Part shown: positions 37,622-48,800 of the stretch, piece by piece
Layout of the letters: the number at the start of each line of letters is the position of its first letter
How positions within the stretch are numbered: position 1 is the first letter of the stretch
Source of the DNA: Cloeon dipterum
Taxonomy: Eukaryota > Arthropoda > Insecta > Ephemeroptera > Baetidae
Assembly: GCF_949628265.1 (NCBI RefSeq)
Contig: NC_088786.1
Span: 40,569,681 to 40,633,680, forward strand
Direction of reading: 5' to 3'
Length of the DNA stretch: 64,000 nt
Program-made: the position numbers and the translations under genes
The notes under the pieces: model-generated
The model's database searches: none
Told to the model about the DNA's origin: nothing
What the model saw: only the letters and a program-made list of their open reading frames with translations

Positions 37622-40600
37622 ATATCGTATATTGGTGCTTGATTTTCACAATTCTTATTGGAATTGGCGAAGCTAGAAATCAAGTAAGTGCATTAATCGT
37701 GTATTAATTTTACTTGGGATGAAAACTAAATTAAATACTAGCCTAAACAGAAAAGCAAAATAAAGTCGATCAGAATTCATGTTCGCGGAGGAAATTCAGG
37801 TATTTAAAAATGACGCTTTTTAAATTGGTACTAATTTCAAGTGTCAATAAGCAGCTCCGATCAAAATTCAACTTCCGAAGAAAATTCGGAGGAAAAATAT
37901 CATCAGGTGTTGCGGATTTAGAAGATGCGAAGCGTCAAATGTGACGGTGAACAGAAGAATTACGACATCACCAAAAGGCAAAAAGGTAAATAATACGGCC
38001 AATATTAAATTATTTATCTGGATGCTTTTGCGCATTAATAAATAATTATAAGGAAAATGAAATGGGGCCAACAACGTTGATTGGCTACGTGTCCACTGCA
38101 TCAGGGGGCTCTGACGGGATACAGGATTCTCGGAAAATAAATGACGAACCAGCAACAACGGAAGTTAGCAGCGGACCGAGTACTGCATGAGCAAACTCAC
38201 AGAGAGGAAAATAATTTTTAAAAATTCATTTCAAGCCCCTGAAAACCTGGACGGTATTCTGGAAAAGAGCACTCCTGGAGTGCCTGGAGAACCTGAAACT
38301 ACGTCTCGAGGCACTTCAATAATAAGTCAAGGAAATAACCCGGTCGATTTCAATCCTTCAACACCGCCGGGCGGAACATCCCCTGATTCCTTTAGTCCGA
38401 CCTCAATTAACGCAGGCAGTGGCGCCACGACCAACACCCTCGTCACCATTTTGCCCTCGTCGACTGCTGGTCCAGCCCAAGTTTTATCTTCATTTGCAAC
38501 AACCACAGCAATTCCTTTATTTAAATCAACAACCATATCATCCTTCTCGACACAATCAAAAGTCGCAGTTCTGACTCAACTTACAACACTAACAATTTCA
38601 AGCGCTACTTCAAAAACTGTTGATTCAACCAACCAATTAAAATCTACAACAACTACTACGACTACTATCACAACTACAACAACAACAACAACAACTACGG
38701 TATATCATTCGGTGAAAGTTCAGATAAGCCTTATTTTAATAAAAATATTTCTAGCCTCCTCCCTGTCATTTGACTTGCGATAATTTCAATAATTTCTTGG
38801 CGGTAAAAAAATTATCTTTATCGAGTCAAAATTTTAACTTTCTCTCTCACGCCTTGTCAAGAAAAATCCCACGAAACCGCCTGATAAAAGTTTAAGATCA
38901 CTTAATAAATTGATAGAAACTTTATTAATTTGAAAAATTTGTAGCACACGGCTCAGTTCTCAGCTCATCAAACTGCAACAGCAGAAAATATTTCGTCTCA
39001 ACTATTACCGTTAGTATTTATTAAATTGGTTGGGAAATTAAGACGAGATAAGCAAGTTAAAATTAAATAGGCGTCGAGAAACGAAGCAGCGTTGCGTTGC
39101 AAGGCGTTGGACATGATACTTTTAGCTGTCACTTCAATCGAGGAATTGAACTGTCTTGCCAGTTTTAAAGGTTTTAAAATATAATTGAATTCAATTAAAA
39201 TTAACTAAAAACCGTAGCTGGCACGTATTGGACGAGCGGCTCGAATGAAGATGAGAACTGCGACACGCATAAAAAGTACGCGTGGTGCTCGACGGGCAAC
39301 AATGTTTCCTCCACTCTCATCTCATCGCCGGACTTTTGGCTCAACAATACTTCGTCCTCCCTGGAGCGCTGTCTGGCGCTCGTCAATACTGCCGATCCTA
39401 AAACGCAGGGGTTGGTGCACAGAAAGTGCGACGACGCTCTCAACTACATCTGCCAAATCCCGGTTGAATGTCCGCAGCTTTTTCCGAAAAATGTTTCAAT
39501 TTCTTTAATACCATGATCCAAAGCTCTAAAAGTTACTTTTATTTCCAGGATTCCCTTTTTGACCCTGATGGAAACTTGATAAGTAAAAGAAACGATTTTA
39601 AATGTTACAAATACATGAATTTAATTCATATTTAATAAAGACAAGACTTCCTACGGATTTTGGATCACAATCGGCAATTATACTTATCTCCTCGGAAACA
39701 AGCCGGTAAAAATATACTTCTCAACATTATGAACATGGATTAAGAAATGATTTTCCTGGTAAGATGACTTGGCTTTCCAACTGGAAACAGTGCTGCGCTT
39801 TAGGAATGGAAACTCTCAACATTGATAACGTGGCCGAGCAACTAGGGCTTACTAATATGACTAAAGTTTACAAAGGTAATGTTTTCAGACTTAAATAATA
39901 ATCTTATATATTAAGATTTGAAATACGTAGACAACTGGAAGGCCATTTTCAATTACTGGACGTCCGGCATCGCGAGTAAGGGTTCAGCAGAGCGGCAGTG
40001 GTCGTGGTGCGAGTCCACGGGACCCACAATTTTCGCCCCTGGACTCAGGTGGGAATCTGGCCAGCCCGACAATGCTGGAGGCAGCGAGAATTGTGTCCAC
40101 TTTCGCTTCGTTCTCAACGACACAGGAACCATCATGACCGACAGAAATTGCTCCAATAGATATATTTTCGCCTGCAAGGTGTGATTTATTTTATGCAATT
40201 GTTTTTAAAATAAATTATAAACATGCACAGATGCAGATAGCAGCAGCTCCAGCTAAGCCCTGCGTGGCTTCGTGTCCTAAAAAGGTCTGCCAGAGAGATG
40301 TAAAATAATAATTGCTTTATAAATATTGTTTTGACTATATTAATTTCTATGACAGCCGGCTTATTTTAATAAGGACACGAAAGGAAATCAATTTTTAATC
40401 AGTATGAATTTGATTTTCTTATTTAAATGAAAATTGAAAAAGATAACAATTTAGATTTCACGAGTTACGGCAATTGGTACGACGGATGTGGCAGAAACTT
40501 TTTAACTTACGGCTTGAAAGAGGTGAAGAATGAGTTTTGATTTAGGCATTTCAATAATTAAAATTCGTCCAGTTGAACTGGGCAGCTGCCAGGGATAAGT

Positions 40601-43600
40601 GCTGTGACATTGGCTTGACCCTGGCCTCGATGGAAACTGCCGGAAAATCAAGTTGCTTCTCAAAAATCGTCTCAAGTAAAGAAAATTAATTAAATAATCC
40701 ATTCGAGCGTTGTTCTAGCAGCCTAAACTAATCCAGCTATAACTTTTAAGTCTCATGAATCCATTACCACTGTCAAAAATGCAGTTTCGTAGCGTCTTTG
40801 TCGTAGCGTATATCAGTTTTCAAAAATTTTAGAGTACGCCCCGGCCACATTTGGTGACTTCTGGCTCTCGGGAACTGACCTAAATTGTTCACCCAACTTC
40901 CGGTGGTGCACATTGGACCGAGATTTCGTAGATTCTGAGCTCAAGTGGAAGGCTGGACATCCTCAAGCAGGTCTGGACTGCGTTTATCTCGAAGTTCGAA
41001 ACGGATCCGTGCTGCTTGCCTCCGCCAACTGTGCCGAAAATAAAACTTTCCTTTGCGAAGTGCGAAAGAAAGCCACCGCCCAAAAAGCCATGCAGACCGA
41101 ATGTGCAGAAACTTGGGACATCACTAGTGGTACACTAAATAAATAAAATTTAATAAGCCTAGAAATTTTAATCAATTTTTTTCTCACGTCAGAACAAATT
41201 GACTTGCTTTTGAACGCCAGCACTTTCCTTACGGCAGATATCTCGCTCAATTTGAAAGTTGGCATTAAATTTCTCTCTTTTTCTCCAAATATACTTCTTT
41301 TTAATCATTCCAGTGCTTCTTGAAATGCATTGGAATTGAAATAGGAATGGTAATTAATTTATTGCAAGTTTAATCAGGAATTAAAATGTTTTATCTTCAG
41401 TTTGACATCGGAGCGTTGAACAGCATTGCGACATTGCGCCAAATTGAGTTGGTGTCGCAACCCTAGTAACCACTCAATGCTGATTCAAAATTGAATCAAG
41501 GCTGACATTCAAGGGCGTCAAATCTGATTCAAGGTTGACGTCAAGATTGATTCAATATCTGGAATGGTCCTTTTTTTCTTTGATCTAGACTTGAATCAAT
41601 CTTGAATTTCAAAGTCAGCCAAAAATTCCCCTTGCGGGTATTAAACTTTTTTCGCATTGTTTTTCGTTAAATCACGTTTCTAACTTAAGTTTGTTTTCCT
41701 TGATGTCAAGACCAAATCAACAAAGAATCAAGGCTGAATTTCAAAATTAAATCAATTGGTTTAATTCTTTCAAAATTCAATTATTATTTTATTCATTTCA
41801 AAACATATCAGACATTTTCACTATTTGCTTTGTTTATTCTTTAAAACTTATTCATAACATATCGTTACAGTGCTTCTTGAAATGTGTTGGGGTCGAAATA
41901 GGAATGGTATTGATTTTTTAAATCTTTAAAAGAATATCCGGGTCAAATGTTCATGCTGGGTGTTTCCAGTGGGAAGAGATTATGAAATCATTGCGGTTAT
42001 TTCTTCATTTTATTTAATTTTTATTCTTGTTCGAGGGACTCCCTGACGTCTTACTTGTGTTTTCTATGAGCTTTAACTTTCCTATATTTAGAAAAATAAC
42101 TTAAGTCTGCTTTACTGGGAAAGGTTATTTAATTTTTCCCAAATCTGGTGATTATTACACCTTATAACCCCAAAAACGTCTCAAAAGTTAAAATAAACTA
42201 AAAAAAATGAAAACTCTCCAAGAAATATAATTTTTTATAGTTCGACATTGGAGGCCTGAATCTTATAGCTTCATTGCGGCAAATAGAACTCGTCTCCCAA
42301 GAGGAACCTGAGAGGATGGAACAAGGATTCGTCGCTTTTGACAGCTGCAGTGACAAAAGTTTGACTGCCCGGTTTATTTTTTAATTAACTATATTTTTTC
42401 ACATGAAAATTTAGAGAATGATGATGAATGCGTGATTGCGTACGAAACTTACAAGTGCGGACAGGAAAAAGCACCCGATTTGGTCTCAGCAATCATTACC
42501 AATAATCACGACAATGACACAATCGTTAAATCAATTAAAATCTATTTTTTCAATTAATTTTCGAACAAATTTCAGTACTCTCCTCCAACGCCGTGCGTTC
42601 CAAGACGTCGAACTTGTTGGCTCTCGGATTCATATCCCTGCGAAATTAACGTATTTCTACGTACCTCATTTTTTTGCGAGCACAAAATTTAATTTGTTTT
42701 TGTAGCAAACAGCTATCGATAATCCAGCCGGTGATATTAAATGATAATAGCTGAAAATTCTTCGTCTAACTTCTTTTTTTAATTCTAGATAATGATGGCA
42801 AGTGGATAACAATAGCAGCGGCAAATAGTAGATCATTCTATTTCGGAAGAATTATTAAAACTGGTGGAATGTGGGTAAGAATTATAAATAGAATGCTCTC
42901 TATCACAGCAGCTCAAACACGAAATGACAGAATCCGGTCGATGCGTTCAAACATTGCTGTGGTCTAGGACTTAAGTTCTATGAGCCTGAAACTCTGGAAG
43001 ATGTAATGTTGATTCAAGATATAAGTGGTATGACCTTTTAGTAAATTATTACATTTCTTTCCTTTTGCCTATACATGGTTTGGGGTCTTATTTATCAGAG
43101 AGCGTTGCATGTTTTTGCCCCTTGTTATTAAATCCCAGCAAGAAGTTGGATATCCTTCAGGATATCCAGATCGAACAGCCTAATTCGTATGTCACAGGCG
43201 GATATCCTCGGATATCAAATTTCTTTCCGGGATTGGATATCAACATTTCGAGGCTCTTCTGTGTCGGAATTAGCGAAGCCAGCCGCGCCTCGACCGTTGT
43301 AGCCCAGTAAGAAACTAAGACATCCTTCAGGATTCAAAGGATATCCGGATGATATACTTTTAAACAGCCTCTATGTCATATGGCAGATATCTTCAGATAT
43401 CCAATTTCTTGCTGGTTGTTTGTTGCACTTTTCGAATGCCATTTTCTCGGCCGCTTTTTTTCGTTTTGCGACATTTATACGTCACGGTTGGCTTCATCAA
43501 TTACGACACACTACGCAAACTCAGGGCTCAGCGAATTATAGACTACCTGAGCAGCCCTCTTAAGATATATCTTTCTCACTTTGTATAGGAGTGATTAACA

Positions 43601-43869
43601 ACGTGCTAGTGGGCGAGACAAGGTCAGTCAACCAGACGCACGAGGCATGGTGCCACAGCGGCCGTGTTTTGCCGGACAGTGTGTACAGCAGCCATGTGGA
43701 TTCGGAGAGGTACACGTGCGAGCAGGCGGTCATCGTGGGCAGTGCGTCCTACGAAGGAATCGTAGTTCTGACCAACGGAATGAAAAACCTGCTCGACTAT
43801 TACATCAACCCGTCGAAATACGCGTCTCCGATGAACACATTTTACACCTTTATTTGCGTCAAACCTTAA
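37618..43869 (+). CDS. Copy G: CTLD-OBP fusion gene with duplicated OBP exons
   Basis: First of the G-I subfamily. The signal peptide exon 37618-37683 has core YWCLIFTILIGI; starting at the earlier ATG (37607) would stop after four codons. Exon 3 keeps RCCGFRRC. The mucin-like exon is Pro/Thr/Ser-rich and ends in poly-Thr at 38699. Main exons: CTLD1 39218-39492, CTLD2 39931-40178 (GQPDN kept, MTDRNC), CTLD3/OBP 40833-41129, 41193-41257, then two versions of the 36-base CFLKC exon (41314-41349 and 41871-41906), a truncated first exon 22 (from 41401, in-frame TAG at 41464), a full exon 22 (42241-42358), OBP end 42524, last exon 43589-43869. Skipping the truncated exon gives a complete protein with all six OBP cysteines; using it ends the protein inside the OBP domain. 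Exon 25 ends at GCCG before gtgata. Confidence 0.83.
40880..41330. repeat. Segment nearly identical to copy H in inverted orientation
   Basis: This part of G matches 47164-47610 of H on the opposite strand. The 63-base intron 19 is the same in both, intron 20 differs at one base, and 77 residues of exon 19 are identical. Similarity drops at both edges, with several differences at the start of exon 19 and in exon 21. The pattern fits a recent gene-conversion tract between inverted copies. Confidence 0.75.
41314..41466 (+). pseudogene. First, truncated copy of exons 21-22 in gene G
   Basis: A normal 36-base exon (CFLKCIGIEIGM) is followed by the first 20 codons of exon 22, which match copy H up to SQ and then run into CCC TAG and unrelated sequence. 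A full second pair follows at 41871-41906 and 42241-42358. The first microexon could still be spliced directly to the second exon 22, giving an alternative CFLKC segment. Confidence 0.7.
41467..41870. repeat. TTGAATCAA-rich insertion between duplicated exons of G
   Basis: The segment contains many copies in both orientations of TTGAATCAA or TTGATTCAA and TTGACGTCAAG-like words (41470-41760). This gives it strong inverted-repeat character, typical of a MITE. It begins where exon 22 is broken off. I found no coding capacity. Confidence 0.5.
43134..43232. repeat. GGATATCC palindromic element in intron 27 of copy G (first)
   Basis: It starts CCCAGCAAGAAGTTGGATA and ends with GATATCAAATTTCTTTCCGGG, with GGATATCC words inside. 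Same family as in intron 27 of C and D. Confidence 0.65.
43303..43415. repeat. GGATATCC palindromic element in intron 27 of copy G (second)
   Basis: It starts CCCAGTAAGAAACT and ends GATATCCAATTTCTTGCTGG. It lies about 70 bases from the first copy in the same intron. Confidence 0.65.
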
Positions 43870-44256
43870 TTGATTTTTTGTTGGCTTTGTTTTCTTTTAA
43901 TATGGAAGCTTATGAAGGTTTGACCGCATTTAAACTATACACAATGGTGGGGGCATAACTTAAAATCCTTTGTCTTGCATGACAGACAAATATTTGGGGT
44001 TTTGTTAGCTATACAATTTTTGCTGATGTGAGTTAATTCTTTGGGGAGTTTTTCAAGTTGTTTATATTTTTTGGTTAAATAATGAGCACACAGTGAAGGG
44101 CGTTTAGTCAACCTTTAACTAAAAAATGTGGCACAATGTCAAAGGTTTTGTCACTATATATTATCACCGAAATTTTAAAACTGTTTAATATACGATAAAT
44201 CAAGAAGGTCGCAATAAATAATGCAGTGTGTACCTAATAAACGTCCAACCAAATGT

Positions 44257-44900
44257 TTTATTAAATCCATTATATCAAATATCAAGCACCAAAATATGAT
44301 GTTCATTGTGCTTTCATGCCAACTGTGTGGCTTTATACTGACGAGTCAACTGTAAAATGAATTTCATTGTGGCATGCGAGCTCACGTAGTCGTATGGGCA
44401 TCATTCGCATTATTTCCTGTTTCACAAGCTGAAGAAAAATTCAACTTTTAAATGTCAAATTCAATCGTAGATTTCTTTCTTTTTCTAAGAACTTTTGATC
44501 TTATACTTAATACATTTCTATTTAAAAAATATATCCAAGAAATGTCTACTTCTCATCTTCATAAATAATATGTTTGGTTCATTTTTCCGTTGGTGCATTA
44601 TATAGATAAGAGAGAGATTAGAGGGTAGAACACCTTAATTCCCTAGCAATTTTGCATCTTGCAGCTCCTCTGTTGTAGCAGAAGCTGGTGCTCTTGCAGG
44701 GAAAATTTAATTTGTATTTTACTGCGCGTTCGCTCCTGCTGGCATCCGTTTTCGTTGGCTTCGTGGGAGCTTCCTGTTCGATTGGCCGCATTTGTTGTTG
44801 CTCCTCTGCGATGTTGCAATGCGGTGCGTCATCAGCGGTACTTCCTGTCGCAGCTGATCGACGCGCGTTGCTCGGCAGCGATTTTGATGTGAATTTTGCC
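44257..44900 (-). pseudogene. Remnant of a tenth array gene: promoter, first codons and polyA signal
   Basis: Read on the - strand, 44900-44720 holds the upstream blocks found before H and I (the TTCCTGTCGCAGCTG block and GATTGGCCGCATTT). Then come a TCAGTA initiator (44341-44336), the overlapping mini-ORF (44317-44303) and a start codon at 44306 opening MNIIFWCLIF, as in the signal peptide of H. After about ten codons the similarity ends, and within 20 bases the 3'-flank block with AATAAA (44262-44257) appears, as found after H and I. Nearly the whole body of the gene has been deleted. Confidence 0.7.
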
Positions 44901-45069
44901 TGGCAAGCCTTATTATTGCAGGCAATAAATATTTATAAGATTGGTTTGTTAATTACTTTTCTATGTGAATGCTAATTGTTTTATTTCAAATTTCAAATTG
45001 TTGTAACGTATTCTGAATTTTGTTTTGTTAAAGACCGTCTTTGACGAATTTTCTGAGCATTTACGCAAA

Positions 45070-45130
45070 CATATAGTTCAATCAATCAATTTATTTTAAG
45101 CACAAGTTGGGTACAACAGATTATATAATA
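45070..45130 (-). mobile_element. Possible LINE 3' tail
   Basis: Read on the - strand, the sequence ends in AAATAAATTGATTGATTGA, an A-rich end followed by a short tandem repeat, as seen at the 3' ends of some non-LTR retrotransposons. There is no reverse-transcriptase sequence nearby. The call is weak. Confidence 0.25.
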
Positions 45131-45828
45131 TTTGGACAGTCAATTAGATGGCAATTTTGCAGCTTGGGTCTGGCTCATCTGATTTCTGTCACATAGCTCA
45201 GAAAAGTATAGATAAGTCCATGTTCTTAATCACAAATTTTACAAACACATTCTAGAAGAGCCTCACTATGGAATTTTTTCACTTTAAACAGAAGATAATG
45301 GAAGCCATGACAAGCATGCCGTATGTTAACGTGTGCATGTTTGAGTAGCACACGGCTTTCTAACTCTGGTCAACCAAACTTATAATTAAAAATGATTTAA
45401 AATTAGCATAGGACAATGTCAAAGTTTTCTCACGATATATACATATGTATTCTTACCCCGTCCCCAAAAGTTGAGATGTACGCGCAACAATGACAGTAAC
45501 AAATAAGCTGAGGACAACTTTTTTACTGTTGCTTCCTCTTTGGGGTGTTTTTATTTCTTTCCCTCTACAGCTTGATGAAATTATACGCGTTTAAGTCAAA
45601 AATAATTTAATTTTAGCATAACACCATATCAAAAATTTGTCTCACTATATAAAAGCGCCTATAAATCCTAAATTGTGAATGATTAATATGACATAAATGA
45701 AGAGGTAACAGAAAATTTTAAAGAAAGAATCAATTTAAAAACAAACAAAATATTTTTATTAAATCCTTATTTATCCCGTTTGAAACAAAAACCACAAATA
45801 AAAAAAAAGGAATCCAAACATCCCTGTC

Positions 45829-48800
45829 TTAAGGTTTCACACAAACGTAAGTATTGAGAATGTTCATTGGGGAAGCATGTTTGTCCCGGTTGTAGAAGTA
45901 GTCCAGGACGTTTTCTTCCATATAAGTGTAGGGCAAGATTTTACCGTAATACGGATTAAACACGACGAGGGACTCGACGCACGGGTACCTTGAAGCCTGT
46001 CCTTCCACGGCATATAAGTCGTCGGGTAAAACAAAGCCGCTGCCACACCAAGCCTCGTGCGTCTGGTTCACCGCCACAGTTTCGCCCACAAGAATTTGAC
46101 CTAAACCTGTGTACACAAAAGAAGAATAAAAATGAAGGACAAAGGACTCAAAATATATTAAAGATAAACGGCTAAAGATCAAAAGTACGAAAATTTTACC
46201 TAAAATGGATTTTATTTGTTAAAAACTACTAGAGAAAATATATAGATTGGGCAGTCTTTTGGCCGATTTTGTCACAACCTAGAATATAAAAATTGGCAGA
46301 ACTTACTCGAAATTTGTCTCATCAAAACCATATCCTCAAGAGTTTCAGGCTCAAATAATTTCAATCCGAGCTCACAGCAATGTTTAAAGGCTTTAACCGG
46401 GTCCTAATATATCTCAATAAGATTTGCAGAAAATATATTAGAATATCTTAATCCTTACTGATAATCCCCCATCATCATAAAATCCGGAGTAAAATGTCCT
46501 AGTGTTTTGCAAAGTAATCCATTGGCCATGATCATCTTAAAGAAAATTATTAAGTATAATCGAGAAGAAAATTAATATACCTTTTTTATCTGGGTCAGAG
46601 TTTAGCCTGTCAATGGCTGTTTGCTGCAGATTTCAATCAATTTCCACAATACATAAAATAAGGTGTAAAAATTAAATACGTTTTTTATGCAGGGATACAC
46701 ATCCGAAAGCCAACACGTTCGGCGCATTGGAACGCACGGAGTCGGGGGACTCAGCTGCAAAACATAATTTAATGCTAACATAACACTCAATATTATATTG
46801 AATACGATCGTATCGTTGCCGAAATTGTTCGAAATGATGTTCGAGACAAGATCAGGCGCTTCCTGCTGGCCGCATTTGTAAGTTTCATAAGCAGTCACGC
46901 ACTCGTCGTCAAACTCTGATTATTTCTTTGATTTAGACATTTTGCTGGGAATTTAATAAAAAAAATCAAACTTTTGCCGCCGCAGGTGTCGTAGGCAACA
47001 AATCCGTGCTCCATTTTTTCAGGCTCCTCTTGCGACACCAACTCAATTTGGCGCAATGTCGCAATGCTGTTCAATGCTCCGATGTCAAACTGCGCGGTGA
47101 AAATATTGTATATTTTCTGATTAAACTTATAATTAATTAATTACCATCCCTATTTCGATTCCAACGCATTTCAAGAAGCACTGGAATGATTAAAAAGAAG
47201 TATATTTTGAGAAAAAGAGAGAAATTTAATGCCAACTTTCAAATTGAGCGAGATATCTGCCGTAAGAAAAGTGCTGGCGTTCAAGAGCAAGTCAATTTGT
47301 TCTGACGTGAGAAAAAAATTGATTAAAATTTCTAGGCTTATTAAATTTTATTTATTTAGTGTACCACTAGTGATGTCCCAAGTTTCTGCACATTCGGTCT
47401 GCATGGCTTTTTGGGCGGTGGCTTTCTTTCGCACTTCGCAAAGGAAAGTTTTATTTTCGGCACAGTTGGCGGAGGCAAGCAGCACGGATCCGTTTCGAAC
47501 TTCGAGATAAACGCAGTCCAGACCTGCTTGAGGATGTCCAGCCTTCCACTTGAGCTCAGAATCAACGAAATCTCGGTCCAATGTGCACCACCGGAAGTTG
47601 GACGAACAATTTAGGTCAGTTCCCGAGAGCCAGAAGTCACCAAAAGTGTCCGGAGCGTACTCTAAATTTATGTAGACCGTTTTATATTGGAAAGAAACTC
47701 GGAAACTATATTTTTTACAGTTTTGGCAAAAGTTTCCTAAAGAGTTATGTTAAGCTAAATTAGGTGAGGTTCCTTACAAACACTCAGACGCAACGTTCTA
47801 AAATAAAGAGCACAAAAAAGATGGCGGTGACTAATATGAGAAGAGGGGTTGGAAGCTTTTTTGTGGAAATTCGTACTATGTTTTATACAAGAAACCACTC
47901 TATAGTAACGCACTTTACTGCGTAACCTATAATTTGTTCCTCAGGAATCGATTGTTCATAAAGTTATTCAAATTTCAATGGATTAAGTGTAATTATCTTT
48001 ACTGGAGGCGATTTTTGAGAAGCAACTTGATTTTCCGGCAGTTTCCATCGAGGCCAGGGTCAAGCCAATGTCACAGCACTTATCCCTGGCAGCTGCCCAG
48101 CTCAACTGGATGATTTTTAATCATTGAAATGCCTACATCAAAACTAAATCTTCACCTTTTTCAAGTCGTAAGTTAAAAAGTTTCTTCCACATCCGTCGTA
48201 CCATTTGCCGTAACTCATGAAATCTAAATTGCTATCTTTTTCAATTTTCATTAACATAAAATCGAATTCATACTGATTAAAAAATCATTTCCGTTCGTGT
48301 CCTTATCAAAATAAGCCGGCTGTCATAGAAAATTAATATAGTAAAAACCATATTTATATAGCAATTATTATTTTACATCTCTCTGGCAGACCTTTTTAGG
48401 ACACGAAGCCACGCAGGGCTTAGCTGGAGCTGCTATCTGCATCTGTGGATGTTTATAATTTAATTTAAAAAAAATTGCATAACATAAATCACACCTTGCA
48501 GGCGAAAATATATCTATTGGAGCAATTTCTGTCGGTCATGATGGTTCCTGTGTCGTTGAGAACGAAGCGAAAGTGGACACAATTCTCATTCCCGCCTGCG
48601 TTGTCCGGCTGATCAGATTCCCACTTGAGGCCAGGGGCGAAAATTGTGGGTCCCGTGGACTCGCAGAACGACCACTGACGCTCTGTTGAACCCTTACTCG
48701 CGATGCCGGACGTCCAGTAATTGAAATTGGCCTTCCAGTTGTCTACATATTTCAAATCTTAATATATAAAATTATTATTAAAGTCTGAAGTAACACCTTT

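Larger units (their letters stand above)
44120..45660. repeat. Three-copy AT-rich motif ending in a TATA-like box
   Basis: Three stretches near 44120-44165, 45385-45440 and 45600-45655 share the order TTTAA, (A)TAGCATA or GGCACA, (A)TATC/ATGTCAAA, TTTT(G/C)TC, then CACTATATA or CACGATATA. The last reads CACTATATAAAAGCGCC, a good TATA box on the + strand. It may be a dispersed repeat or promoter relics; no transcript can be assigned. Confidence 0.4.
43870..45828. other. Spacer between convergent copies G and H
   Basis: It holds a remnant of a tenth array gene on the - strand (44257-44900), an AT-rich motif repeated three times, and a possible transposon tail near 45070-45130. A fragment at 45027-45062 resembles the end of the palindromic element in the SID-1-like gene. 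The copy H polyadenylation signal (TTTATT, read as AATAAA on the - strand) is at 45756-45761. I see no intact gene. Confidence 0.6.

Noticed and set aside
40984-41265. A 93-codon frame identical in G (- strand) and H (+ strand)
   Set aside because: It is the antisense of exon 19 and its introns; the identity reflects DNA conservation between G and H, not a real protein.
43065-43310. Open frame between exons 27 and 28 of copy G
   Set aside because: It is produced by reading across the palindromic GGATATCC element and its flanks.
44659-44975. Cys-rich frames between G and H
   Set aside because: They are readings of the conserved promoter blocks of the deleted tenth copy on the other strand.
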